The notes under the pieces are model-generated. The model saw only the letters and a program-made list of their open reading frames with translations, was not told where the DNA came from and did not search any database. Positions 1-12,700 of a stretch of DNA of 64,000 bases are shown piece by piece. The stretch covers positions 169,276-233,275 of the forward strand of contig BROG01000903.1 of NCBI GenBank assembly GCA_030159075.1, given 5' to 3'. This DNA comes from Atrina japonica. Its lineage: Eukaryota > Mollusca > Bivalvia > Pterioida > Pinnidae. The position numbers and the translations under genes are program-made. The first letter of the stretch is position 1. Each line of letters starts with the position of its first letter.

Positions 1-2077
<2,077 letters not shown>

Positions 2078-2202
2078 CGAACAACGATTGATCTTTATTA
2101 TAAGATATGCTGACATTAACTGAACGTCCAAGTTTAAATTCTCTATGCCAACTGCCGACTTCATTTTCTGTAAATATATGTGGAATTGTCAATACAAAAA
2201 TG

Positions 2203-2208
2203 AATAAA
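2203..2208 (+). terminator. Candidate polyadenylation signal AATAAA
   Basis: Canonical hexamer 126 bp after the stop of the left TRIM-like gene, in a T-rich and A-rich context. No transcript evidence. Confidence 0.45.
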
Positions 2209-2379
2209 ACGTAACAAACATTTTTCAAAAGAAATAATTTTCCAGACAAATGTTTAAATTGCTTCATAGTTATGCGACGCAAAACCATATAAAAATAAGC
2301 TATTTAACGATTTGAACTCTATTATCAGTTTACATACCACATACTCTACACTTAATTCATAGTTATATTTTTATTAACA

Positions 2380-2680
2380 TATCCTAACTGCTATGGCATT
2401 GTTAGAAAATAGGAACTAAATTAATCAAATAGGCATTAGCTCTGTTTACCAACAAAAAATATTTTCTACTTGTACTCGATGTACCATAACACATAAGAGC
2501 TATACACAGATAAAAAATCTTATATTCTTCTATATTCTGTGACAAAAGCACAGATCAAGTTACTATATAATAATAAGGTTGAATTTATCAACTGCAAGTG
2601 TATAACTTACCAAAGTTGGTTTCTCAAGCGATTTTCACAAAAATGTAAAGGACCTAAGAATTTGTATGCTTGTATATATA
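2380..2680 (+). repeat. Dispersed repeat family E, copy
   Basis: Contains the family signature: GCATTAGCTCTGTTTACC, a stretch ending CTTGTACTCGATGTACC, then GGTTTCTCAAGCGATTTTCACAAAA. Other copies are at about 37595-37740, 37790-38080, 46290-46666 and 54225-54500 (-). No coding capacity or terminal repeats were recognised. Confidence 0.6.
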
Positions 2681-3160
2681 TCTTTTGTTGCATATTAATC
2701 TAATTGGTAAAAATCGAAAGACAATTTTGAGAAAAAAACCGTTAATCAACCTTTAATATTTGATGTTTTTGATATTTGTTAAAATACATATATTTTTATT
2801 ACATCTACATGTGCAAATTTAATGAAAAATAAGGATCAAATTCTAGGTCTACATTCATGTAGCATAGATAATTAAACGTCTGTCTATGCAAACGTATGCA
2901 ATAATTATGGATTAAAATTATTAGTTTCTTACATTTGACAAATACATGTACATAGATTTTGTTAGGTGTTATTGTCAGATGTTAAATGTTTCTGTATAAT
3001 GACAGTCGTTCTTGTCATTTAACATATATTCTAATGTGTTTGTAAGCTTGTTGACATTAGTTACGATAGAGGGTATCAAACGGGGGAAAAGGGTAATTGT
3101 ATATTGGTTGTCTATTGCACGTTGCAAATAGTCATACGTGAAATAGTTTTTGACCGATAG
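2681..3160. other. AT-rich intergenic sequence, nothing recognised
   Basis: No exon-like reading frame, RNA gene or repeat with another copy in the window was seen here. Confidence 0.5.
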
Positions 3161-3230
3161 TAAATTTGTATTGTAAAGTAATTCTAAGGCTTGGACAGGA
3201 ACTGTTCACACGAATTTTCTGTCTTCCCTC

Positions 3231-3234
3231 CCAC

Positions 3235-3303
<69 letters not shown>

Positions 3304-3306
3304 TAT

Positions 3307-3352
<46 letters not shown>
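3231..3352. repeat. (CA)n-(TA)n microsatellite
   Basis: About 68 bp of CA followed, after a short ACATATAGA spacer, by about 44 bp of TA. The same CA-then-TA order occurs at 757 and 19979. Confidence 0.95.
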
Positions 3353-3353
<1 letters not shown>

Positions 3354-3684
3354 GAAATGAACCGATCTATATGAGTTTCTTTGTTTACTGTTTATTAATT
3401 ATGTAATATTTCTAAATAAATCCGATCGCTTCGCTTCCTATCCAATAATTGCGTTGTTTGTTTTATAAATGATTTATGTTCTTTTGAGTAAAACAAAATA
3501 AGAACATGAATGAAGTATTTGGCAAGGGTCTTAATTGATTCGTCCAGTATATAAGAAAGTAGACAAACAGGTATACTCTTGACAGCGACATACAGATATG
3601 GAATGGTCTAGTTGTAGAACGTTCCACTCGCAAGTGAATTGCCCCTGGTTCATTTCCCAATAACCGGTTATACTTGATTTTTAT

Positions 3685-3890
3685 TTTTTATTCAATGTTT
3701 TACGCCACACTCAACAATTTATCAGTTACATGATAGTGGTCAGTTTTTAATGGTGGAGGAGAGAACCCGGCTATACCTCGGAAGAAACCAATGGCCTTCT
3801 GCAAGTAAACTGGCAAACTTTCTCACAAAAATTAGAATGGACACAAAAAGTGAGCAAAGTAAGATATGACCGGTGCGTCGTCGCAAGGGG
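3685..3890 (-). repeat. SINE-2 copy (reverse orientation)
   Basis: Tail signature TTTTACGCCACACTCAACAATTT, then GGTGGAGGAGAGAACCCGG and AAACTGGCAAACTTTCTCACAAA, as in the copies at 28580 and 27820. The tRNA-like head is degraded. Confidence 0.65.
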
Positions 3891-4087
3891 TTGGTACGTC
3901 AGAATCTATATTTTTATGTATGAGATACTCATTAAAATTGTAATATATGAATAATGTCGCTCCCTGATCTCAGTTTAACAACTACCATCTAATTTTCCAC
4001 TCTACAATAAATGAAATATGACGACCATCACAGCGACACTAAAACAGCGACTATGCAAAGTGTTCGACACTTTCCTTGTTGGATAAT

Positions 4088-4270
4088 AGTTGTTGTTCTA
4101 TTGTTGTTTAACGTCCAACTCAAGAAACTTTCACTCATATGGAGAAATTATCAAATGCCGGTGAAGGGCTTCCAATTACGTCCTATGTGCGGCATTTACG
4201 GCCATTTACCTGTGTCGGGACACCTACTGTGACACGGGACTTCGTTTTTACTTATCCGAAGAACAGGGTG
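4088..4270 (-). repeat. SINE-1 copy, 3' half only (reverse orientation)
   Basis: Begins GTTGTTTAACGTCCAACTC, continues CACTCATATGGAGAAATT and ATGCCGGTGAAGGGCTTCC, and reaches CTGTGACACGGGAC before similarity fades. The tRNA-like head is missing. Confidence 0.7.
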
Positions 4271-4595
4271 TTAATTACAAATGATAATATTAATGGTGAA
4301 ATTATACCGTTGAAGTTTTATTCTTGCTGTTCTGTTTACATACCCTTTTGCTACTTTTTTGTTATTGTTTTATGTGGAAAGTATTATTTATACAATGCCG
4401 TGTGTATTGTTTTGAAAACGTGTTCTAAGCGTTTAGTAGAACACGGAAATATATCTTGCTTCAGTGATTTAGTAAATATAGTACACAATGTCCTTGACGT
4501 TTTTATAGGACGTTATACTTGACGACAAATACAGATATGCTTTGACATTATACATTACTTATAGTGAGCTTGAGAGGAATGTACATATGTGCGCG

Positions 4596-4654
4596 TGTAT
4601 GTATGTATGTATGTATGTATGTATGTATGTATGTATGTATGTATGTATGTATGT
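4596..4654. repeat. (GTAT)n microsatellite
   Basis: About 14 perfect GTAT units. Confidence 0.95.
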
Positions 4655-5645
4655 ATTTAATGTATGCAAAAAGCGAATTTTGACTATGCTGTCGTGGCTA
4701 TCACTAGCTCAATCCGCCATGTTAACAAATTGTAATGTGTTTATCAATATGTATCCTTGGACATAAGAGATAAGAGATTAAACATTAATTAAAAATTTAT
4801 GATTCTAATTCAAAAATGGTATCATTTATCATGTTTTTCAAAAACCAGTGCCTATCAACGAGTGTGTATTTTACAACATTGTGCCTTGTTTATAATTCAT
4901 TTCATAAATTTTTTACCAGATACCGTCACTTTCTTGCCGTCGAATGAAATAATTTATACAAAGATTGAATTAAAATATGAGTTATATATATGTAACATAA
5001 GAACGTTCAGATACCAAAGGTTTGAGCACTAATAAGTCCAGAACACACATTCATGTATTATGGAAATCAATTATTTTCACCACAACTGCAGTTATCATTG
5101 GATAAAGACGGGAAAATTAGATGTGAGATCAGTTGTCACGAATCAGTATGGATCCCTTATTTTATCTGTTAAAGACGCCATAATTCTTTTTTGTACCTTA
5201 GTCAAATAGAAAAAAACATAAAAATAACTAAATTCATATTCATCTATACTTAAAGGATTGCATTTTGAAATTATAAATATCAAATTACGAAATGTATTTT
5301 ATGCCAACGATATCTAATTGACAGAAACAATCGTCTTGAGCATTGTAACTTTTGTATTATGTTTAAAATATTTACATTAATCACAATAGCCGCACAATTA
5401 TTCAAGTGTTTAGAATAACGTCAAACTGATGTTTTGTATCTTATGAAAGAGAATTGCCACTGATTGCAAACTAATTGTCTCCATTCTCTGCAGTTTTGTC
5501 ATAATATTTTGTACTCAGATCAAGTGACTTCACCAGAGAGTCGGACAAAGTCGCTTCCTGTTTCAAAATATTAACATTGATCACATTCGATGATATCTCG
5601 TTTCAATTTCTATGCAAGGAATAAAACTTAAATAGACGCCTTTCT
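4655..5645. other. Intergenic stretch, mostly unrecognised
   Basis: AT-rich. Around 5320-5385 there is a fragment of repeat family F in reverse orientation (TTGACAGAAACAATCGTCTTGAGCATT). Otherwise nothing recognised. Confidence 0.45.
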
Positions 5646-5648
5646 TGT

Positions 5649-5652
<4 letters not shown>

Positions 5653-5705
<53 letters not shown>

Positions 5706-5758
5706 GAGACAGAGAGAGAAAAGAGAGAGAGGGAGAGAGAGAGATAGAGGGAGGAGAA
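5653..5758. repeat. (GA)n microsatellite
   Basis: Perfect GA run to about 5701, then an imperfect GA-rich continuation. Confidence 0.92.
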
Positions 5759-5911
5759 TATATTGTTTCACACGATATATATTTTTATATAGATCTGTCA
5801 CCTTTTATACAGATCTGTCACCACTATGTGATGGTTTCGAACATATATATTGTTTTAGATGTATGCTAACAAATTGATAGTTGTCAGCATACATACATAC
5901 ATATACAGCTG

Positions 5912-6197
5912 GAGCCGGCCTGGCTCAGTCGGTAGCGCGCTCGACTCTGGATCGTGAGGTCGTAAGTTCGAGTCCCGCCGGCGACAGGTTGGTTTCCTGT
6001 CTTTCGGATGAGACAGTAAAAATTGGAGGTCCCGTGTCACAGTAGGTGTCGGCACGTTAAAGAACCCTCACTGCTCAATGGCCGTAAGTGCCGAGCATAG
6101 GCCAAAATTTAAAGCCCTTCACCGGCATTTGGTGACGTCTATATATGAGTGAAATATTCTTGAGTGGGACGTTAAACAACAATAAACAAACAAACAA
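5912..6197 (+). mobile_element. SINE-1, full-length tRNA-derived SINE with target-site duplication
   Basis: The head resembles a tRNA: GGCTCAGTCGGTAGCGCGCTC (A-box region) and AAGTTCGAGTCCCGCC (B-box). A body and the AAATATTCTTGAGTGGGACG / TTAAACAACAATAAAC tail follow, ending in CAAA repeats. An 11-bp direct repeat ATATACAGCTG lies at 5901-5911 and 6198-6208, a clean target-site duplication. Other copies: 16409-16692, 23296-23575, 36885-37140, 4088-4270 and relics in the TRIM introns. It is non-autonomous; such SINEs move with LINE-type machinery. Confidence 0.9.
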
Positions 6198-6208
6198 ATA
6201 TACAGCTG

Positions 6209-6525
6209 TATTCGTTTTTAGATATGTGAACACATTGACAGTTTCGTATAATCATACCCTATCTAGTTATATGTGAAGGCAATGAAGGTTTCGAATACAC
6301 ATACTCTATTACAGCTATATTTCAACACAATCAGAGTTTCCAATAAACATTCTCTTTTTTAACATTATGAGAAAAAATTGAGAGTTTCGAATAAACATAC
6401 CCTATTTAACTATACGTGAAAACAATCATAGTTTCGAACATACATACTAATATGTGAACACAATGAAATTTTCAAATAAACATACTCTATTTATAGATGT
6501 CTGTGAACACGACGATAGTTATGAA
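6209..6525. repeat. Degenerate minisatellite, unit about 50-60 bp
   Basis: Repeated imperfect units of the form TATGTGAACACAATGA..GTTTCGAATAAACATACTCTATTTA. Similar sequence at 5775-5900 (GTGATGGTTTCGAACATA) lies on the other side of the SINE, so the SINE appears to have inserted into the array. Confidence 0.65.
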
Positions 6526-7425
6526 GTAAAAATGAAGAATTACCATTCGATATTCAAAACTGAAGTCCATTAGAACACGACGCATTAGATGTGAATATTT
6601 TCGTATACTACTTAATACATTTTTTTTCTAATTTTCTTGGCAAAGAGACATGCATCGTAGCTATTTAATGGATGCGCACCTGTACTACGAAATACGATGC
6701 GATTAGAAATGACGTCGATAAGTAAATTCGAAATCAATGGGAAGCGAACAAGAGTCCTTGTAAGAAATTTCAAACATGATACATCAAATACCAAATCTTT
6801 CTAAAAAATGGAGGCAAAAACCTTAATGGACCATGTCAAGTTATAATTGGCCTGGTGATTATACGCAAAATATTGACACTAAACTATTTAAGACACTCAC
6901 AGTAGTTGGTTGTCATGTTGCCATAATTTATTTTCGCTATATACTTTTAGTTAATTCATGTTTTTCCAATAACTCTGTCATCCAATTCTAACAAAACTTG
7001 ATTCACAAAAACCTGAGGCTTTGGTACTCATTTTTTAGAAATTCTATTGTAATATATTTATTTTTTCGGGAGAAATACGTTATTCGTTGTGAAAGTAACG
7101 TCATTTTTGTTTATTACAAAGATAATGAATGGATTTGTGACGTAATACATAAACACCATGATAAAACCATCGACACTTATGTAATTTATGGATGTCGAAA
7201 ATATTATCAAAATTAGACTTCTGGGGTTAAATGTGCCATTTTTCATTTACTTTGGATGTCTACCAAATTAAGAGGACAAAATTTAATTTTAATTATGGAT
7301 TTAAGAGGTCCGTGTTTGTCCAAATTTCACCAGATTTGTATTTTATCTCTTAGATATCCTGAATATTAATACTTTGGAATCTGTAACGTTATGTTTATAC
7401 CTTTTGTCTTTTCGCCGCCATAACC
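6526..7425. other. Intergenic sequence, nothing recognised
   Basis: AT-rich with short random reading frames. No matching copy elsewhere in the window was noticed. Confidence 0.45.
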
Positions 7426-7429
7426 ATAC

Positions 7430-7715
7430 ATACATATAGGAAAATTCATATAACCAGGCGGGTCGGAGTCTTGTGAACCCTTTCTTGACCTGGACGAGTT
7501 CAAATATTAGGTAATAAAGCATAACATTAAAATTACATTGACTGCTAGAGTTATCGTTCCTACTTGTCACCATACATTAGATAGTATCCATTGTCGAATC
7601 AAATGTTTTTTCCAGTGCAGCTGTTCATATCAGAAAAGTGAGTGGAGTCATCCGTATGATAATCTGTATATTACTGCGCCACGCCATCTTATGTGAATCG
7701 GACGATTATTATATG
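7430..7715 (-). repeat. Dispersed repeat family D, copy
   Basis: Reverse complement of 58040-58310: shared stretches include CATAACATTAAAATTACA, TGACAAGTAGGAACGAT-like sequence and the end CATCTTATGTGAATCGGAC. A shorter copy is at 33795-33965 (-). No protein or terminal inverted repeat recognised. Confidence 0.65.
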
Positions 7716-8100
7716 CATGCAAGAAGATCTATTTTCCTTTCAAACATTGTACAAACAAACAAAAATATTTTATACATTGCAGATCATAACTTATACGTAT
7801 AATGTATGTAGAATCCTAGGACGTATATGCCATGCAAATTTTGTAGAAGTATGACATATAAAAGCATGCCTAAACGAATCTCTTTACATGGCGGCCTATG
7901 ACGATAGCATAAACTCTCCTCATCTCTTTTGAGGTGAACCTAAATGCGTGAGAAACAGCATTTGTTAATTATACTCAGTTGTTAGAAAGTTAATTAATTA
8001 ATTACTAGTATTACAGGTTTTTACTTCTACTCTCTTCATATTATACATTTATGATGGACATTTGGTCGTAAACTTCAAAATTTGATTGAACAAATTTCCA
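7716..8100. other. Spacer before the 28-bp minisatellite, nothing recognised
   Basis: No gene-like or repeat structure seen. Confidence 0.4.
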
Positions 8101-8102
8101 AT

Positions 8103-8885
8103 AAAAAGCTAGTTGTCTTCAAGTGATAATTACCTTGGCACTGTCTTCAAGTGATAATTACCTTGGGACTGACTTCAAGTGATAATTACCTTGGGACTGA
8201 CTTCAAGTGATAATTACCTTGGTACTGTCTTCAAGTGATAATTACCTTGGCATTGTCTTCAAGTGATAATTACCTTGGGACTGACTTCAAGTGATAATTA
8301 CCTTGGGACTGACTTCAAGTGATAATTACCTTGGCACTGTCTTCAACTGATAATTACCTTGGCACTGTCTTCAAGTGATGATTACCTTGGGACTGACTTC
8401 AAGTGATAATTACCTTGGCAAAGTCTTCAAGTGATAATTACCTTGACAATGTCTTCAAGTGATAATTACCTTGGCACTGTCTTCAAGTGATAATTACCTT
8501 GGTACTGTCTTCAAGTGATAAATACCTTGGCACTGTCTTCAAGTGATAATTACCTTGGAACTGTCTTCAAGTGATAATTACCTTGGTACTGTCTTCAAGT
8601 GATAATTACCTTGGCACTGTCTTCAAGTGATAATTACCTTGGCACTGTCTTCAAGTGATAATTACCTTGGGACTGTCTTCAAGTGATAATTACCTTGGTA
8701 CTGTCTTCAAGTAATAATTACATTGGTACTGTCTTCAAGTAATAATTACATTGGTACTGTCTTCAAGTGAAAATAACCTTGGCACTGTCTTCAAGTGATA
8801 ATTACCTTGGCATTGTCTTCAAGTAATAATTACCTTGGGACTGTCTTCAAGTGATAATTACCTTGGTACTGTCTTCAAGTAATTG
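8103..8885. repeat. 28-bp minisatellite, about 28 copies
   Basis: Unit GTCTTCAAGTGATAATTACC plus TTGGCACT, period 28. Variation is mostly at the last bases (CACT/GACT/TACT) and GTCTTC versus GACTTC. It lies in the spacer between the two convergent TRIM-like genes. There are no unique spacers, so it is not a CRISPR. Confidence 0.95.
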
Positions 8886-9192
8886 GCACATTGTTACTTA
8901 ACTCTTTTGAAGATCATTCTGTGGTTCATCTCGAATATGTTTTACTATTCCTAAACTCACAAGGTCAGATTCTCGACCAACCATAAAATTTTCATTTCTG
9001 ATTTGATATATTTTCAAAAGTATCAAAAACAACACTTAATTTAATATTAAATTTGAATCAATAGGTATTGAAATAGGTCAAAACTATATACACTTCTTGT
9101 CTAAATAAAAATCAATATAAGATATGTTTTACAAATTCATTGAACTGAAGTTGATGTCAGCAGATAACATGATAACGATCAATCTTTGTTTG
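8886..9192. other. 3' flank of the right TRIM gene
   Basis: Directly past the stop, similarity to the left gene's 3' flank continues (GATTGATC, CTGCTGACAT), as expected for UTR carried in a duplication. A variant ATTAAA (minus strand, 9045-9040) may serve as poly(A) signal. Confidence 0.4.
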
Positions 9193-9782
9193 TCATGGCA
9201 ACTGAAATCTCACAAACGATCCCTTTCGTGATGCAACCCAAAGGTTTTGGTTTTTGTCGAAGTCCATTGCTATAGGTTTCTTACGGAATGTACTATAGCC
9301 CAGCTTTGTGATATTGTCGTGTCGTACGACGAATATTTCCCTGTTTCCTTGATCAGCAATGTAGAGTGTGCCAGATACGTGATCCAGATACGTCTTGGTA
9401 GGGTAAAATGAATCCGGAAATGTTGACTTGTCATATATCCGTTTCAAATTCCCATTGTAACATAAAACAAGAACGCTTTTCGTACTACTATCGGTTAAAA
9501 TAAGCTCTGTATTTGTGTACACATGTTCTTCTTCAAAAATCGGATTGGTACTAATATACCATGGGGTATTAAATAGTTCCCCCTGATTTCCATTTATTAT
9601 TCTAATACAACGACGATCTGTTATGTCAAATATCTTTATAAGTTTTGGTTTTGCATCACAGACGATCAACTGATTCCTCAACGAGGCGATGCCCTGTGGT
9701 GTTCTCACATCTGTGTTGAAATTCTCTACTTTGTACCTTAACTGTTGTTTTCTGATCATTTTGATACCAAACGTCGTTTTTC
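9193..9782 (-). CDS. TRIM-like gene (right), exon 3: propeller end
   Basis: Acceptor ..ATTTTAG|GA; begins GKTTFGIKMIRKQQLRY and ends ..KGSFVRFQLP plus stop. Nearly the same as the left copy, including the GTLYIADQGN blade. Confidence 0.9.
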
Positions 9783-12700
9783 CTAAAATTATAAAGAATA
9801 AGACTTTTAGAATTAGAAAGAAATTCTAGAATCGTGAAAAGTTAAACAATGTATTAAATGGTACTGTTTTCGAGGAATTTGAAAATGATGGATAGCGTGA
9901 TAAATATGATCTGGAATATTGAAGCATTCAGTTGCTAAGTGTTTGTGGTGGTTTAGTGGTGGAAAGATTAACCCGCAAGTGGATTGCCCCTTGTTAATTT
10001 CCAAATAACTGGTCACATTTGAGACTTTAAAAAGAAATAATGACGGTTCCTTCGCCAAGAGCTCGACATAAAGTGAAAGTCAAGGGTATTTAGGATGGGA
10101 ACACATATTAATGAGTTAAACCTTATTCTTCTCCAGTTAAAATATTTTTTTTCTTCAGTTAATCGTAGCTTTTCTTGTAAACCCACAACATTTGAAGAAA
10201 AACTAGATTTAATTATGAAAACTTGATTTAACAACGCCAAACTAATTTTAATATTCGTTAATGTAAATGCGGCGTACTTAAATCTACTTTTTTTCTACTC
10301 TACATTTTGTCTCTAGAAAACTAGGTTTAAATCATTCTTGTAATTTTTAAACACTTAAACCTAGTTTTTATACGCCCGAGACGAGTCGAATTTCAAGGCC
10401 GTGGTATACAAATGTAGGTCATCGTTACTATTTTTAGAAATGATATATGTAACTTTACGCCAACATTTAGCTTGTCTGGAGCCTTTCCATCAAACATGTT
10501 TTTATACAATTGTTCCTTCCAATTAATTCTCGAGACAAGTTGAACTTCAAGGTCGTGGTTTGTGAATGCTGCTATTTTTTAAAATTTGTACCTTATCTTG
10601 TCGACGCTTTCTGAGTAATTTAATGAATTATGTGTTGTAAAAAAGGCAAATCAATATTTCAACGCCATTGCCTGTGAATGTAGGGTAACATTACTACTTT
10701 TATAAATATAAAAACCTCAGATACCAAAGTGTAAATCAATAGAATGTCCAGGACACAGATAAAAATCCGATAAAAAATGGACAAACACGGACCTCTGGAA
10801 ACCAAGAGGTGGGATCAGGTGCCATGGAGGAGTAAGCATCCCCTGTCGACCGGTCACACTCGCCGTGAGTCCACAGTCAAGTCCAGTGAAACACGTGAAG
10901 AGTGTATCCTCGCCACAATTGGTACAGACGTCTCAACAACCGCCAACGAAAAGGCAACTCAACATTTCACTTAGTGAAACAGAGTAGTCGTAAACAAGAC
11001 TATTATACCGACGTAAAACTTGCGGAACGTACATACGTATCTTACATACCTGCGCTCTGTAGATTTTCGAATCAAGACACATTTCATTATGTATCTGCAT
11101 GTATACTCCTACACAGGTCTACCAAGGTAAATCGGCACATGTTTATAAACGCAACGAGTATCAATCCGATCATAACACTGGTGACAAGCTACTTCAGACT
11201 TAGTAATGCATGCTGTCCGTGCAAGGCAATATGTTTTTCCTGTACAACCTATTTTTGGGAAGTAGTCCGTATTGGTTTAGGTTCTGGCTGATCCAGGATA
11301 TGCCAGTTTTCCTTGGTAGATCTAAACCTGTATATTTTACAAGGTTATACTCAAGTTCTAATCTCAACGCAACTAATACTCCTCTTTTGCATCCTTAGTG
11401 TTAATTGCTTCCTTCAAATAAACTGTGCATCGCTTTATATCGCGCACCTGTTATGTACCGTTTGTGGTTCTCTTGTTCTTGTTAAATCTACTTTTTTCAT
11501 CAGTTAATGTGAGTTACTGAGAGAAACCACGTTTAAATTATAAATCTAAGATGAATCAATAAAACGCTATAATCAACATTTCGTGCGATTTTCGATATCC
11601 CGCTGCCAATAATTTGTCAGTAAGTAGTTTACTTCTGTATATGAAATGTTCATATGTTGGCTATGTATTGGCATACCGGATCATTGGTGTGATATAAACA
11701 ACATATGTAGGTGATTGGGGAATATTACTACATAAATTTACGATGGATAAAAAACAAAATAGTTGCACTTGTGTATAGCCTGGTGATCAATTTCTTATCT
11801 GTGTCTCTAGTAGGTACAATGTCCAAATAGGAAGCGTGTGTTCTTTGTTCTTCCGTCTTTTTAATTTCTAGTTCGTTGGGATATATCGTGTTGATATATG
11901 TATGAAAACTGACATTGTATCTAATATTTCTAGATGTCAAGTTAAAGGCTACCACTAGCATTTCTTTTTTTTCTTTTTTTTTTGATTCAGAAGCTTTTGA
12001 GTGAAATTTGCTTCATATGAATAACGACACAGGTCAGGCAATAAAGGGGTCCAATTGGTCCCCATGAGAATGCTGACAGTTTGCTGGAAGACAAGGTATC
12101 CAAACATTACAAATATATTATCTGCATGTATTTAAAATCCCAGCATCTTTTTTATATCAACTACAAAGTATTTATGTATAGAATTATGGTTTTGGACGAA
12201 ATAATTTTCATGATAACCAATGACTAAATATTTATATTACCCTAACCTTTAGTGAAAAAAAAGTTGCCGATGATGCCAAAAAGTCTTTCCTTTAATTCTT
12301 AATGTGGAATAATTGTGTAAAGAGTAGAAAAGTCGCAATAAAAAGAACCTGTACAGTATTGCTGAAGTAGTTTCTCCTTAACGACTATCAGTATTTTGGT
12401 AAACAGTGAAGATAAAAGTTTGCTAGACATTTGATGGATCCTGCTATACCTGTGTTTATATGAGATTGTGAAATTAAGGTATCCAATGTAAATCGGTATC
12501 AGTTGTAGATACATCAAAAGACTGTAATACTGACACATGATTTTTAAAGATTTCTTCCTTTGTATGTGGACTGCGTGTCTGTGTATGGTTACCGGAATTC
12601 GTTTTAAACCTCTAGTTCTTCTAATAAACAATTATAATCACATGTCTTACAAATAGAAAAAAACTAGGATTACTAATTGTGAAAATCTAGGTTTAACTCA

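Noticed and set aside
4011..4522. Overlapping frames of 73 and 127 residues
   Set aside because: They translate a reversed SINE-1 fragment and AT-rich flank.
5912..5985. A tRNA gene
   Set aside because: A and B boxes are present but the sequence runs into a SINE body and tail, recurs in the window, and is flanked by a target-site duplication.
8103..8885. CRISPR array
   Set aside because: Units are directly tandem with no unique spacers, in a eukaryotic context.
10777..11398. Chain of overlapping short frames on the plus strand
   Set aside because: The first part is the antisense of the PLE tail; the rest is the unidentified insert without coding signs.
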